In this document: positions 16,785-26,041 of the stretch, in pieces
Position numbering within the stretch: the stretch's first letter is position 1
Layout: each line of letters opens with the position of its first letter
NCBI RefSeq assembly: GCF_024138395.1
Contig: NZ_JAMYDU010000022.1
Coordinates: 19,744 to 83,743, forward strand
Direction: 5' to 3'
Length of the DNA: 64,000 nt
Origin: Pseudomonas mandelii
GTDB lineage: Bacteria > Pseudomonadota > Gammaproteobacteria > Pseudomonadales > Pseudomonadaceae
Notes under the pieces: generated by a model
Databases searched by the model: none
Told to the model about the DNA's origin: nothing
Seen by the model: only the letters and a program-made list of their open reading frames with translations
Program-made: the position numbers and the translations under genes

Positions 16785-17090
16785 ATGAAAACCATTCCCC
16801 ACACGCAAATAGCCGAACCTGCGGTCACCTGCTCGACCTGCGCAGCCTGCTGCTGTCAGCTTGAAGTCATGCTGATCACCGACACCGGTGTGCCCGAGCG
16901 TTTTATCGATACCGACGATTGGGGTGGGGAAGTCATGTTGCGGCTGGATGACGGCTGGTGCGCCGCGCTGGATCGCAACAGCATGATGTGCACCATCTAC
17001 GAAAAACGTCCACTGATCTGCCGGGAGTTCGAAATGGGCGCACCGGAATGCATCACCGAACGCCAGGGGATTGCGACGGCGTATCGGTAA
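16785..17090 (+). CDS. YkgJ-family cysteine-cluster protein
   Basis: A 101-residue protein with the CxxCxxCC-type cluster C-S-T-C-A-A-C-C-C (residues 16-24) and later C-A-A-L-D and C-R-E-F-E motifs, plus Y-E-K-R-P-L-I-C-R. Such proteins (YkgJ, UPF0153) are thought to bind zinc or iron; function is unsettled. Lies 60 bases after the SDR gene on the same strand, possibly with its own promoter. Confidence 0.82.
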   Translation: MKTIPHTQIAEPAVTCSTCAACCCQLEVMLITDTGVPERFIDTDDWGGEVMLRLDDGWCAALDRNSMMCTIYEKRPLICREFEMGAPECITERQGIATAYR

Positions 17091-17117
17091 TATTTAGAGA
17101 TGTGTCATCAGAACTGA

Positions 17118-17187
17118 CGCCATCGCGGGCAAGCCCGCTCCCACAGGAGGTCACCTAACCTGTGGGAGCGTGGCTTGCCCGCGATGC
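17118..17187. repeat. REP pair, 'gcgggcaagcc' family
   Basis: Facing copies at 17118-17145 and 17161-17187 between the convergent YkgJ-like gene and pagL; only 15 bases separate them. Confidence 0.85.
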
Positions 17188-17195
17188 TTTTGACG

Positions 17196-17714
17196 TTACA
17201 ACGGCATTGTGTAATGCAGCGCGTAACTCTCTACGCCATCGTTCGGGCTGCTGATTCCGGCATTGGAATAGTGCGTGGCGCGAATCCCGACTTCATGTCC
17301 GCCGGTAAAGCGCAGACCAAACCCGAAACGGTCTTCGAACTGAAAGGCGCTGCCCAGTTTGTTGTCTTCGACTTCGGTGTTGGCAAACACCGCGATGCCG
17401 ATGCCTGCTTCAATGTAGGGTTTGATGGTCTGACCGGCAAACTCGTACACCAGCACCGGCGAGAACGACATACTGTGATTGCTCGACGTTTCATCGCCCT
17501 CCCAGTAGGTGTAAGCGCCGCTCCAGTAGCCGGTCAAGCGACCGATGTCGCTCTGCAGCCAACTCTTGTCCCAGTCAAATTGCATGCCCAGTCGGTAAGT
17601 CATGGTCGAATCGCTGGTCTGGCCGACTGCGAATTCCACCCCTGCTGCCTGCGCGGTAAAGCTGTGCCCCATCAATGCGGTCGCAATCGCGGCCAAGCAG
17701 AATAGTCGCTTCAT
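17196..17714 (-). CDS. pagL: Lipid A 3-O-deacylase PagL
   Basis: A 172-residue outer-membrane barrel that removes the 3-O acyl chain from lipid A. A signal peptide (M-K-R-L-F-C-L-A-A-I-A-T-A-L-M ... A-Q-A) precedes an eight-strand barrel pattern ending in an aromatic-rich C-terminus (Y-A-L-H-Y-T-M-P-L). The catalytic His and Ser are in A-T-H-Y-S-N-A-G and the Glu in G-V-E-S-Y, the PagL triad. Start at 17714 has AAGGA upstream; the frame runs further back to 17825 but without a signal-like start. In P. aeruginosa pagL also sits beside murI. Confidence 0.92.
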   Translation of the reverse strand: MKRLFCLAAIATALMGHSFTAQAAGVEFAVGQTSDSTMTYRLGMQFDWDKSWLQSDIGRLTGYWSGAYTYWEGDETSSNHSMSFSPVLVYEFAGQTIKPYIEAGIGIAVFANTEVEDNKLGSAFQFEDRFGFGLRFTGGHEVGIRATHYSNAGISSPNDGVESYALHYTMPL

Positions 17715-17835
17715 TAGAAACATCCTTTTCCGAACAATTTCGTATGGTTTTTTATGCTGCCCAACAGACAAAGCTATAGAAATAGACGCTTGATCAGAGT
17801 TCAGCCCAATTATTCGTTTTTTCATATTTTTTTAT

Positions 17836-18627
17836 CTACACGTCGAAGCTTTGCACAACACCCGTCGAATGCCACAAAACCGGCAAGATATTTCTGAAAT
17901 GTTCCGGATCCGCGCTCGACCAGAACCGGGCAGCCCGAGCAGGTCCCTCGGCCAGCAACTCACGCTCGGCCAACAATCGTTGAAGCTGCCGTGCCACAGC
18001 GGCACCGGTATCGATCAGGCTGATGCTCTGGGGGAGCATTTGCTTAAGCAACGGCTTGAGAAAGGGATAATGCGTGCAGCCCAGAATGATCGTGTCTGCA
18101 CCTGCGGCCAGCAGCGGATCGACATACCCTTGCAGCAGCTGACGCAATGCCTCGCTGTGCAAATCGCCATTTTCAATCAGCTCCACCAGCCCTGGGCATG
18201 GCTGAGTGATGACTCGCACATCGGCGGCGAAACGGTCGAGCAAGGCGGCAAACTTGGCGCTCTGTAAAGTGCCGGTGGTAGCGAGTACGCCAACCACACC
18301 GCTGCGTGTCGCCGCAGCAGCCGGTTTGACCGCGGGCTCCATGCCGACGATGGGCCACTCGGGAAAATCGCGCCGCAAGTCGGCAACACCCGCGACGGTC
18401 GCAGTGTTGCAAGCGAGCACCAGCGCCTTGGCGCCCTGCTGCTGAAAGAATTGCGCCATGACACTGCAACGCTGACTGATGAATGCCGGGGATTTCTCAC
18501 CGTAGGGAATATTCCCGCAATCACCGAGGTACAGAAGAGACTCGTTGGGCAACAGTCGCTGGATCTCGGCCAGCACCGACAGCCCACCGACACCGGAATC
18601 AAACACTCCAATCGGCGCTTCACGCAT
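17836..18627 (-). CDS. murI: Glutamate racemase
   Basis: A 263-residue cofactor-free racemase making D-glutamate for peptidoglycan. Acid-base residues are visible: F-D-S-G-V-G-G-L-S at residues 9-17, A-C-N-T-A-T around residue 75 and G-C-T-H-Y-P around residue 186, giving the paired catalytic cysteines. Start at 18627 places M-R-E-A-P-I-G-V at the beginning, usual for the family. Overlaps the moeB end by 8 bases and is the last gene of the hemA-prfA-prmC-moeB-murI operon. Confidence 0.95.
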   Translation of the reverse strand: MREAPIGVFDSGVGGLSVLAEIQRLLPNESLLYLGDCGNIPYGEKSPAFISQRCSVMAQFFQQQGAKALVLACNTATVAGVADLRRDFPEWPIVGMEPAVKPAAAATRSGVVGVLATTGTLQSAKFAALLDRFAADVRVITQPCPGLVELIENGDLHSEALRQLLQGYVDPLLAAGADTIILGCTHYPFLKPLLKQMLPQSISLIDTGAAVARQLQRLLAERELLAEGPARAARFWSSADPEHFRNILPVLWHSTGVVQSFDV

Positions 18628-19375
18628 GGCTTGACCCGCAGACGCTGCAGCCCGGATCACGCTTGACCCGCAATTCGCGGAAGCGCGTACCCAAGGCATC
18701 GATCAATAACAGGCGCCCCACCAGCGGTTCGCCGAACCCCACCAGCAATTTCAACGCTTCGAGGGCTTGCAGGCTACCGACCAGGCCCACCAGCGGACCG
18801 AGTACGCCGGCCTCGCTGCAGGTCAGCTCGGCTTCGCTGCCGTGCCCGTATAAACAGTGGTAGCACGGGCTTTCCGGACGACGGGAGTCGAAGACCGACA
18901 ATTGGCCTTCCAGCCGAATCGCCGCGCCGCTGACCAGCGGTTTACGCGCAGCCACACACGCGGCGTTGACCGCTTCGCGGGTAGAAAAATTGTCGGAACA
19001 GTCCAGCACCAGATCCACCGCCGCAACGGCCGCCGCCAGGGAATCTTCATCCAGAGCGGTGCGATGGGCAATCAGCTGAATCTGGGGATTGATCGCGGTC
19101 AGGCGACGGATTGCCGAATCGACTTTGCTCAGGCCGACGCTGTCGCTGTCGTGAACGATCTGGCGTTGCAGATTGGTCAGGTCAACCGTGTCGAAGTCCG
19201 CCAGATGCAACTCACCGATACCAGCCGCCGCCAGGTACAGCGCAACCGGCGAGCCGAGACCGCCAAGACCGACAATCAGCACGCGGCTTTCTTTGAGCCG
19301 CAACTGACCGTCGATGTCGACGTGTTGCAGCAGAATCTGCCGACTGTAGCGCAGTAATTCCTGATCATTCAGCAC
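18620..19375 (-). CDS. moeB: MoeB/ThiF-type sulfur-carrier adenylyltransferase
   Basis: A 251-residue E1-like enzyme that adenylates the C-terminus of a sulfur carrier such as MoaD. It has V-G-L-G-G-L-G-S-P (residues 35-43) for ATP, the D-x-x-N-L-x-R-Q motif (L-T-N-L-Q-R-Q), D-C-S-D-N-F, and two zinc-binding pairs C-Y-H-C and C-S-V-C. No rhodanese domain follows, so this is the short MoeB form. The overlap with prmC (7 bases) and murI (8 bases) shows translational coupling. ThiF function is the alternative. Confidence 0.92.
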   Translation of the reverse strand: MLNDQELLRYSRQILLQHVDIDGQLRLKESRVLIVGLGGLGSPVALYLAAAGIGELHLADFDTVDLTNLQRQIVHDSDSVGLSKVDSAIRRLTAINPQIQLIAHRTALDEDSLAAAVAAVDLVLDCSDNFSTREAVNAACVAARKPLVSGAAIRLEGQLSVFDSRRPESPCYHCLYGHGSEAELTCSEAGVLGPLVGLVGSLQALEALKLLVGFGEPLVGRLLLIDALGTRFRELRVKRDPGCSVCGSSHA

Positions 19376-20199
19376 GGCAAGCGCCCCAGACTGATGCGTT
19401 CGTGACCGCCCAGATCGGTGCGGCTGTGGACCTCTTCAAAGCGGCGGATCGTTAGCAAATCCCGCACGGCTTCGGCTTGATCGTAACCATGTTCGAGCAT
19501 CAACCAGCCACCTGCCTCAAGATGATCCGGTGCCTGATCGACGATCAGACGCAAATCGTCGAGCCCATCGACGCCGGCCACCAGGGCACTGGCCGGTTCG
19601 AAGCGCACGTCACCCTCCGCCAGATGCGGATCGGTCGAAGCAATGTAGGGCGGATTGCTGATGATCAATTGAAAGCGTTGGTCTTCCAAAGCGCTGAACC
19701 AATGGCTACTCAGCACCGTGACGTTGTTCAAGTGCAGCCGCTGGCGATTGCGCTCGGCCAAGGCTACGGCTTCCAGCACGCGATCCACGGCGATGACTTT
19801 CCAGGCTGGACGTTCGCTGGCCAGGGCCAGGGCGATGGCGCCGCTGCCTGTGCCCAAATCGAGCACCAAAGCCTGGGTGGCTGGCAACAGTTCCAGCGCG
19901 GTTTCTACCAGCAATTCGGTGTCGGGACGCGGAATCAGCGTGTGGGGTGCGACTTCCAGGTCGAGCTTCCAGAAACCTTGCTGCCCCAGAATGTAGGCCA
20001 CCGGTTCACCGCTACGGCGGCGTTGCAAGTACTCGGCAAACTTCAGCGCCGCTTCGCTCGGGACGATACGTTCAGGCCAGGTGTGCAGAAAACTACGGGA
20101 CTTGCCCAAGGCAGCCGCCAGCAGCAATTCGGCATCCAGACGCGCGGTGGGCGAGTCGGGTAAATCAGCGGCGCGCAACAAACTGGCAATGATCGTCAT
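19369..20199 (-). CDS. prmC: Release factor glutamine methyltransferase
   Basis: A 276-residue SAM-dependent enzyme that methylates the Gln of the GGQ motif in RF1 and RF2. It has an N-terminal helical bundle, the SAM motif V-L-D-L-G-T-G-S-G near residue 112 and the catalytic N-P-P-Y near residue 184. It begins immediately after the prfA stop codon, the usual pairing of modifier and target. Confidence 0.96.
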   Translation of the reverse strand: MTIIASLLRAADLPDSPTARLDAELLLAAALGKSRSFLHTWPERIVPSEAALKFAEYLQRRRSGEPVAYILGQQGFWKLDLEVAPHTLIPRPDTELLVETALELLPATQALVLDLGTGSGAIALALASERPAWKVIAVDRVLEAVALAERNRQRLHLNNVTVLSSHWFSALEDQRFQLIISNPPYIASTDPHLAEGDVRFEPASALVAGVDGLDDLRLIVDQAPDHLEAGGWLMLEHGYDQAEAVRDLLTIRRFEEVHSRTDLGGHERISLGRLPC

Positions 20200-21282
20200 T
20201 TACTCACCTATCGCTGCCAATTGGTCGGCCTGGTACTCGGCCAGCAACGGTTCGATCACCGCATCCACGCCACCGGCAAGAATTTCGTCGAGCGAATACA
20301 GCGTCAGGTTGACCCGGTGGTCGGTGACCCGGCCCTGGGCAAAGTTATAGGTGCGGATCCGCTCGGAACGATCGCCGGAACCTACCAGCAATTTTCGCTC
20401 GCTAGCGATAGCGTTCGCGGCGGCGCTGGTCTGTTGATCGTTAAGCTTGGCCGACAGCCAGGACATCGCCCGGGCGCGGTTTTTGTGCTGGGAACGTTCT
20501 TCCTGGCACTCGACGACAATACCGGACGGCAAGTGTGTGATACGGATGGCCGAATCGGTCTTGTTGACGTGCTGACCACCGGCACCGGAGGAGCGATAGG
20601 TGTCGACCCGCAGATCCGCCGGGTTGATCTCGATGGTTTCCTGCTCGTCCGGCTCAGGCAACACGGCCACGGTGCAGGCCGACGTGTGGATGCGGCCTTG
20701 GGATTCAGTAGCCGGAACCCGTTGTACGCGGTGTGCGCCGGACTCGAACTTCAGCTTGCCGTAAACGTTCTCGCCTTCGACCCGGGCAATGACTTCTTTA
20801 TAGCCGCCGTGCTCGCCTTCGTTCTCCGAAAGAATCTCGACCCGCCAGCCACGCCGTTCGGCGTAACGCGAATACATGCGGAACAGGTCGCCGGAGAAAA
20901 TCGCCGCTTCGTCACCGCCCGTGCCGGCGCGGATTTCGAGGAATACGTTGCGCCCGTCGTTGGGATCTTTGGGCAGCAGCATGCGTTGCAGTTGGGCTTC
21001 GATTTCGATCAGTTGCTCTTTGGCTTCGCGGACTTCTTCCACAGCCATTTCGCGCATGTCCGGGTCGCTGTCCTTGAGCAGCGCCTGAGCCCCTTCGAGG
21101 TCGGTCTGCACTTTAAGCAGCTGTTTATAGGTGCCGACGATCGGCTCGACTTCCGCGTACTCCTTGGAATAGGTGCGGAACTTGTTTTGATCGGAAATGA
21201 CCTCGCCGTCGCCAAGCAGGGCGGTCAATTCCTCGAAACGGTCCTGGAGGATGTCCAGCTTATTGAGCAGTGACGCTTTCAT
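20200..21282 (-). CDS. prfA: Peptide chain release factor 1
   Basis: A 360-residue RF1 that reads UAA and UAG. The anticodon-like P-A-T tripeptide is in V-P-A-T-E-S-Q-G, and the peptidyl-hydrolysis G-G-Q is in S-S-G-A-G-G-Q-H-V-N. Its ATG overlaps the hemA stop by 4 bases (ATGA), a conserved arrangement. Confidence 0.98.
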   Translation of the reverse strand: MKASLLNKLDILQDRFEELTALLGDGEVISDQNKFRTYSKEYAEVEPIVGTYKQLLKVQTDLEGAQALLKDSDPDMREMAVEEVREAKEQLIEIEAQLQRMLLPKDPNDGRNVFLEIRAGTGGDEAAIFSGDLFRMYSRYAERRGWRVEILSENEGEHGGYKEVIARVEGENVYGKLKFESGAHRVQRVPATESQGRIHTSACTVAVLPEPDEQETIEINPADLRVDTYRSSGAGGQHVNKTDSAIRITHLPSGIVVECQEERSQHKNRARAMSWLSAKLNDQQTSAAANAIASERKLLVGSGDRSERIRTYNFAQGRVTDHRVNLTLYSLDEILAGGVDAVIEPLLAEYQADQLAAIGE

Positions 21283-22568
21283 TGCGGTTTCTTATCCGAA
21301 AAGCTATCCGATGAGCCCTCACCGAGGGCAAAGAGTTCCTGGGCCATGGCCAGCGCATCGAGGCGGCCTTCGGCAGAGAGCTTTTTCAATTGCACACTCG
21401 GGGCGTGCAAGAGTTTGTTGGTCAGGCCGCGGGCCAATTGCACCAGCACGTCTTCGGCGCTGCTGCCATTGGCGAGCATCCGTTGGGCTTTCTGCAATTC
21501 TTCGTCGCGCAGGCGCTCGCTTTGTTGACGATAGGCCTTAAGCACATCCACCGCCGCCAGTTCGCGCAGGCGAACCATGAAATCTTCGGCACCGACCGAC
21601 ACCATCTCTTCAGCGGCCTGGGCTGCGCCCTGACGGCTTTTGAGGTTTTCGGCGACCACTTCGTGGAGATCGTCGACGCTATACAGGTAAACGTCGTCCA
21701 ACTCGCCGACTTCCGGTTCGATATCCCGAGGAACGGCGATATCCACCATGAAAATCGGCTTGTGCTTGCGCAATTTCAAGGCACTTTCCACCGCACCTTT
21801 ACCGAGAATCGGCAACTGGCTGGCGGTGGAGCTGATCACGATGTCGCTGCGCACCAGCTCTGCCGGGATGTCCGAAAGCAGCACTGCGTGGGCGCCGAAC
21901 TGCTCGGCCAGGATGCTCGCGCGCTCCAGGGTGCGGTTGGCGACCACGATTCGCTTCACCCCCAGCTCATGCAGATGGCGGGCGACCAGGGTAATGGTCT
22001 CGCCGGCGCCGATCAGCAAAGCCTGGCTGCGTTGCAAATCACTGAAAATCTGTTTCGCCAGGCTGACCGCGGCAAACGCCACGGATACCGGGTTTTCGCC
22101 GATGGCGGTGTCGGTTCGCACCTGTTTGGCCGCATTGAACGTGGCCTGGAACAGTCGCCCGAGCAGCGGACCAATGGTGCCGGCCTCGCGAGCGACAGCG
22201 TAGGCCGACTTCATCTGCCCGAGAATCTGCGGTTCACCCAACACCAGCGAATCGAGCCCGGAAGCGACCCGCATCATGTGACGAACTGCCGCATCATCTT
22301 CATGCACATAAGCGCACGCGCGCAGCTCATCGAGGCTCAAATGATGATAATCGGCCAGCCAGCGCAATACGATGTCAGCCGAAAGGTGATCCTGTTCTAT
22401 ATACAGTTCACTGCGATTGCAGGTGGAGAGGATCGCAGCTTCGCGGCTGTCGGTGAGTCGGCAGAGCTGCTGCAAGGCCTCAACCAGCTGCTCAGGGGTA
22501 AAGGCCACGCGCTCGCGGACGTCTACTGAAGCAGTCTTGTGGTTAATACCGAGTGCAAGGAAGGCCAT
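21279..22568 (-). CDS. hemA: Glutamyl-tRNA reductase
   Basis: A 429-residue NADPH enzyme reducing Glu-tRNA(Glu) to glutamate-1-semialdehyde, the first step of C5 haem synthesis. N-terminal G-I-N-H-K-T-A and catalytic S-T-C-N-R-S-E with Cys50 are present; the NADPH fold has G-A-G-E-T near residue 187. First gene of the minus-strand operon; its promoter region is shared back to back with the TPR lipoprotein gene. Confidence 0.97.
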   Translation of the reverse strand: MAFLALGINHKTASVDVRERVAFTPEQLVEALQQLCRLTDSREAAILSTCNRSELYIEQDHLSADIVLRWLADYHHLSLDELRACAYVHEDDAAVRHMMRVASGLDSLVLGEPQILGQMKSAYAVAREAGTIGPLLGRLFQATFNAAKQVRTDTAIGENPVSVAFAAVSLAKQIFSDLQRSQALLIGAGETITLVARHLHELGVKRIVVANRTLERASILAEQFGAHAVLLSDIPAELVRSDIVISSTASQLPILGKGAVESALKLRKHKPIFMVDIAVPRDIEPEVGELDDVYLYSVDDLHEVVAENLKSRQGAAQAAEEMVSVGAEDFMVRLRELAAVDVLKAYRQQSERLRDEELQKAQRMLANGSSAEDVLVQLARGLTNKLLHAPSVQLKKLSAEGRLDALAMAQELFALGEGSSDSFSDKKPQ

Positions 22569-22803
22569 TCAAGGTCGCTGATGGTGACGTGAAGCCGACA
22601 ATTGTCCTACTTCGACAGAGCCAGAACAACCACTCGATATCTATCGCTCCTGCAAGAGCTGCCGAAGGCTGCGATCCGTTCTCGTTTACAAGGGCGCCGG
22701 GCCTGCGGGGATTGCCCGCGCGGGTAAATTGGCCGGGCGGTTATGTTTGGCCGAAGGCTTGTGTCATGATGATCCGACCGCAGGTTAGTCGTCCTCTTCC
22801 TAT
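22569..22803. promoter_or_regulatory. Divergent intergenic region between hemA and the TPR lipoprotein gene
   Basis: It holds promoters for both directions by position. A degenerate, single REP half of the 'gatcgcagcc' family is at 22645-22678. No confident -35/-10 pair is visible; TCATGAT near 22765 could be a -10 for the plus-strand gene. Confidence 0.4.
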
Positions 22804-24528
22804 ATGAATAGATCTTTCGCGTTGCTCCTCGCTTTTGTCTTCCTCAGCGGCTGCCAGGCTTTGGCGCCCGTTTCGTCGGACGGTACGCCGCCGGTCGAAG
22901 ACAGCACTCCGGCCCCTGAAAAGCCCAAGGTTTACAGCTCGTTCAGCGAAGAAACCGTCTTCAGTCTGTTGAGCGCCGAATTGGCTGGCCAGCGCAATCG
23001 CTACGACATTGCCCTGGACAACTACGTGACCCAGGCCATCAATACCCAGGATCCGGGCATCTCCGAGCGGGCATTTCGCATTGCCGAGTATCTGGGCGCC
23101 GATCAGGCCGCCCTCGACACAGCACTGGTCTGGGCAAAAAACGCCCCGGACGATCTCGAAGCGCAACGGGCGGCTGCCGTGCAGCTCGCCCGCGCCGGGC
23201 GTTACGACGACTCCATGGTCTATATGGAAAAAGTCCTGCAAGGCAAAGGCGACACGCATTTCGACTTTCTCGCCCTGTCCGCAGCCGACACCGATCAGGA
23301 AACTCGCAACGGCCTGATGAAAGGTTTTGACCGCTTGCTGCAGCGCCATCCGCGCAACAACCAGCTGATTTTCGGCAAGGCCTTGCTGCTGCAACAGGAC
23401 GGCGATGCCAAGGGCGCCCTGACCCTGCTCGAAGACAATCCGCCGGACGAGGGCGAAATAGCGCCGATCCTCCTGCGCGCGCGCCTGCTGCAAGGGCTCA
23501 ACCGTGGCGATGAAGCCTTGCCGCTGCTGCAAAAAAGCATCAAGAAATACCCGGACGACAAACGCCTGCGCCTGACCTACGCGCGCATGCTGGTTGAACA
23601 GGACCGCATGGACGATGCCAAGGTCGAGTTCTCGAGCCTGGTGCAGCAATACCCCGAAGACGACGAGCTGCGTTATTCCCTGGCGCTGGTCTGCCTGGAA
23701 GCCAAGGCGTGGGACGAGGCCAAAGGTTACCTGGAAGATCTGATCGCTCGGGAAAGCCATGTCGACTCGGCACACCTGAACCTGGGGCGCATTGCTGAAG
23801 AACGCAACGACCCGCAGGGCGCATTGATCGAATATGCTCAGGTCGGGCCGGGCAACGATTACCTGCCGGCGCAATTGCGTCAGGCCGATATCCTGATGAG
23901 TAATGGCAAGACCACCGAAGCCCAAAGCCGTCTCGCAGCCGAGCGCGGTGAGCAGCCCGATTATGCGATTCAGCTGTATCTGATCGAAGCCGAAACCTTG
24001 TCTGCCAACAAACAGGGCGACACGGCCTGGAAAGTCTTGCAGCAAGCCCTGCAGCAATACCCCGACGATCTGAATCTGCTGTATACCCGGGCCATGCTGG
24101 CAGAAAAACGCAATGACCTGGCGCAGATGGAAAAAGATCTGCGACTGATCATCAAGCGTGACCCGAACAATGCGATGGCGTTGAACGCACTCGGCTACAC
24201 CCTGTCCGACCGCACCACACGCTACGCCGAAGCCAAGGCCTTGATCGAACAGGCGCACCAGATCAACCCGGAAGACCCCGCAGTCCTGGACAGCCTCGGA
24301 TGGGTCAATTTCCGCCTGGGCAACCTCGATGAAGCCGAGCGGTATTTGCGCAAGGCGCTGGAGCGCTTTCCCGATCAGGAAGTCGCCGCGCACCTGGGCG
24401 AAGTCCTGTGGGCCAACGGCAAACAACGCGAAGCCAAGCAAATCTGGAGCAAGTTCCTCAAAGAACAGCCCGACAGCCCTACCCTGCGCGGCACCATCAA
24501 GCGCCTGACCGGATCAGAGACTCTTTAA
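22804..24528 (+). CDS. TPR-repeat lipoprotein (PA4667-like)
   Basis: A 574-residue lipoprotein: signal peptide with lipobox L-S-G-C at residues 14-17, a Pro-rich linker, then tetratricopeptide repeats through the rest (clear units such as A-L-N-A-L-G-Y-T-L and A-V-L-D-S-L-G-W-V-N-F-R-L-G-N near residues 460-510). TPR lipoproteins act as scaffolds; this one sits just ahead of lolB, so an envelope-assembly role is possible but not shown. There is no clear Shine-Dalgarno sequence before the ATG. A long open frame lies antisense to it and is judged a shadow. Confidence 0.88.
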   Translation: MNRSFALLLAFVFLSGCQALAPVSSDGTPPVEDSTPAPEKPKVYSSFSEETVFSLLSAELAGQRNRYDIALDNYVTQAINTQDPGISERAFRIAEYLGADQAALDTALVWAKNAPDDLEAQRAAAVQLARAGRYDDSMVYMEKVLQGKGDTHFDFLALSAADTDQETRNGLMKGFDRLLQRHPRNNQLIFGKALLLQQDGDAKGALTLLEDNPPDEGEIAPILLRARLLQGLNRGDEALPLLQKSIKKYPDDKRLRLTYARMLVEQDRMDDAKVEFSSLVQQYPEDDELRYSLALVCLEAKAWDEAKGYLEDLIARESHVDSAHLNLGRIAEERNDPQGALIEYAQVGPGNDYLPAQLRQADILMSNGKTTEAQSRLAAERGEQPDYAIQLYLIEAETLSANKQGDTAWKVLQQALQQYPDDLNLLYTRAMLAEKRNDLAQMEKDLRLIIKRDPNNAMALNALGYTLSDRTTRYAEAKALIEQAHQINPEDPAVLDSLGWVNFRLGNLDEAERYLRKALERFPDQEVAAHLGEVLWANGKQREAKQIWSKFLKEQPDSPTLRGTIKRLTGSETL

Positions 24529-24532
24529 AATT

Positions 24533-25150
24533 ATGTTTTTGCGCCACTTCATTATTTTCAGCTTCATCGCCCTGCTCGCCGGTTGCGCGGGCTTCGTTGC
24601 CCGCGAATCGGTCCAGGGTCAAGGCAACAAGGCCCAATGGCGCGAGCACAAACAGCAACTGACCGGCCTCGACGGCTGGCAGATCAACGGCAAAATCGGC
24701 ATCCGCGCGCCAAAAGATTCGGGCAGCGGCACGTTGTTCTGGCTGCAACGCCAGGATTACTACGACATTCGCCTCTCCGGCCCGCTGGGTCGTGGCGCGG
24801 CCCGTTTGACTGGTCGCCCCGGCAAAGTCTCGCTGGAAGTGGCCAATCAGGGCCGCTATGACGCGCCGACTCCTGAAGCCCTGGTTGAAGAACAGCTGGG
24901 CTGGAAGTTGCCGGTATCCCATCTGGCATGGTGGGTTCGCGGGCTCCCGGCCCCGGACAGCAAAAGTCGCCTGACCCTCGACGTCGACAGCCGCCTGGCC
25001 AATCTCGAACAAGATGGCTGGCAGGTCGAGTACCTCAGTTATGCAGAGCAAAATGGCTACTGGCTGCCCGAGCGGATCAAACTGCACGGCACCGACCTTG
25101 ATGTCACGCTGGTGATCAAGGAATGGCAACCACGCAAACTGGGGCTGTGA
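24533..25150 (+). CDS. lolB: Outer-membrane lipoprotein receptor LolB
   Basis: A 205-residue lipoprotein that receives lipoproteins from LolA and places them in the outer membrane. Lipobox L-A-G-C at residues 15-18. The mature part follows the LolB pattern: G-W-Q-I-N-G-K-I-G-I, W-x-Q, an L-x-G-P-L-G segment and the D-G-W-Q-V-E-Y near the C-terminus. Only 4 bases after the TPR gene and 2 before ispE, in the order lolB-ispE-tRNA-prs common in gammaproteobacteria. Confidence 0.94.
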   Translation: MFLRHFIIFSFIALLAGCAGFVARESVQGQGNKAQWREHKQQLTGLDGWQINGKIGIRAPKDSGSGTLFWLQRQDYYDIRLSGPLGRGAARLTGRPGKVSLEVANQGRYDAPTPEALVEEQLGWKLPVSHLAWWVRGLPAPDSKSRLTLDVDSRLANLEQDGWQVEYLSYAEQNGYWLPERIKLHGTDLDVTLVIKEWQPRKLGL

Positions 25151-25152
25151 AC

Positions 25153-26004
25153 ATGACTGCGCCACGCCTGACATTGCCCTCGCCCGCCAAGCTCAACCTG
25201 ATGCTGCACATCCTCGGTCGCCGTGAAGACGGCTACCACGAGTTGCAGACGATTTTTCAGTTCCTCGATTACGGCGATGAAATCACCTTCGCCGTTCGCG
25301 ACGATGGCGTGATTCGCTTGCACACCGAATTCGCCGACGTCCCTCACGACAGCAACCTGATCGTCAAAGCCGCAAAAAAACTTCAGGAGCAATCCGGCTG
25401 TTCGCTGGGTGTCGACATCTGGATCGAAAAAATCCTGCCCATGGGCGGTGGAATCGGTGGCGGCAGCTCGAATGCGGCAACCACGCTGCTAGGTCTCAAT
25501 CATCTTTGGCAACTGGGCTGGGATGAGGATCGGCTGGCCGCGCTGGGCCTTACGCTTGGCGCCGACGTCCCGGTTTTTGTGCGTGGCCACGCGGCTTTCG
25601 CCGAGGGCGTGGGGGAGAAACTCACCCCTGTGGAGCCCGAAGAACCATGGTATCTCGTGCTGGTGCCGCAAGTATCTGTAAGTACAGCAGAAATTTTTTC
25701 AGATCCGCTGTTGACACGTAACACTCCTCCCATTAAAGTGCGCCCCGTTCCCAAGGGAAACAGTCGAAATGACTGCTTGCCGGTGGTAGCAAGGCGTTAT
25801 CCAGATGTACGTAACGCATTGAATTTGTTAGGTAAATTTACCGAAGCAAAACTCACCGGAACTGGAAGTTGTGTGTTTGGGGGCTTCCCAAGCAAAGCTG
25901 AAGCTGATAAAGTCTCGGCCCTTCTGACAGAGACCCTTACAGGGTTTGTAGCAAAGGGAAGCAACATTTCGATGTTGCATCGCAAGCTGCAAAGTCTGCT
26001 CTAA
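25153..26004 (+). CDS. ispE: 4-diphosphocytidyl-2-C-methyl-D-erythritol kinase
   Basis: A 283-residue GHMP kinase of the MEP isoprenoid pathway. P-S-P-A-K-L-N-L at residues 8-15 and the ATP loop P-M-G-G-G-I-G-G-G-S-S-N near residue 98 are plain. Start at 25153 is 2 bases after lolB. The last third (from about 25670) is AT-richer with rare codons (tta, aga-like gga/agt/gta use) although the protein still fits the family, so the DNA there may have a second role; TTGACA-N17-TAAAGT (about 25711-25739) could be an internal promoter for tRNA-Gln and prs. Confidence 0.95.
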   Translation: MTAPRLTLPSPAKLNLMLHILGRREDGYHELQTIFQFLDYGDEITFAVRDDGVIRLHTEFADVPHDSNLIVKAAKKLQEQSGCSLGVDIWIEKILPMGGGIGGGSSNAATTLLGLNHLWQLGWDEDRLAALGLTLGADVPVFVRGHAAFAEGVGEKLTPVEPEEPWYLVLVPQVSVSTAEIFSDPLLTRNTPPIKVRPVPKGNSRNDCLPVVARRYPDVRNALNLLGKFTEAKLTGTGSCVFGGFPSKAEADKVSALLTETLTGFVAKGSNISMLHRKLQSLL

Positions 26005-26041
26005 AAGGAATCGAGTACTGGGTACTCGTTGCAACAGATAC

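Noticed and set aside
22741..24441. A 566-codon open frame antisense to the TPR lipoprotein gene
   Set aside because: Same GC effect; no ribosome site and no motif, while the sense protein has a lipobox and clear repeats.
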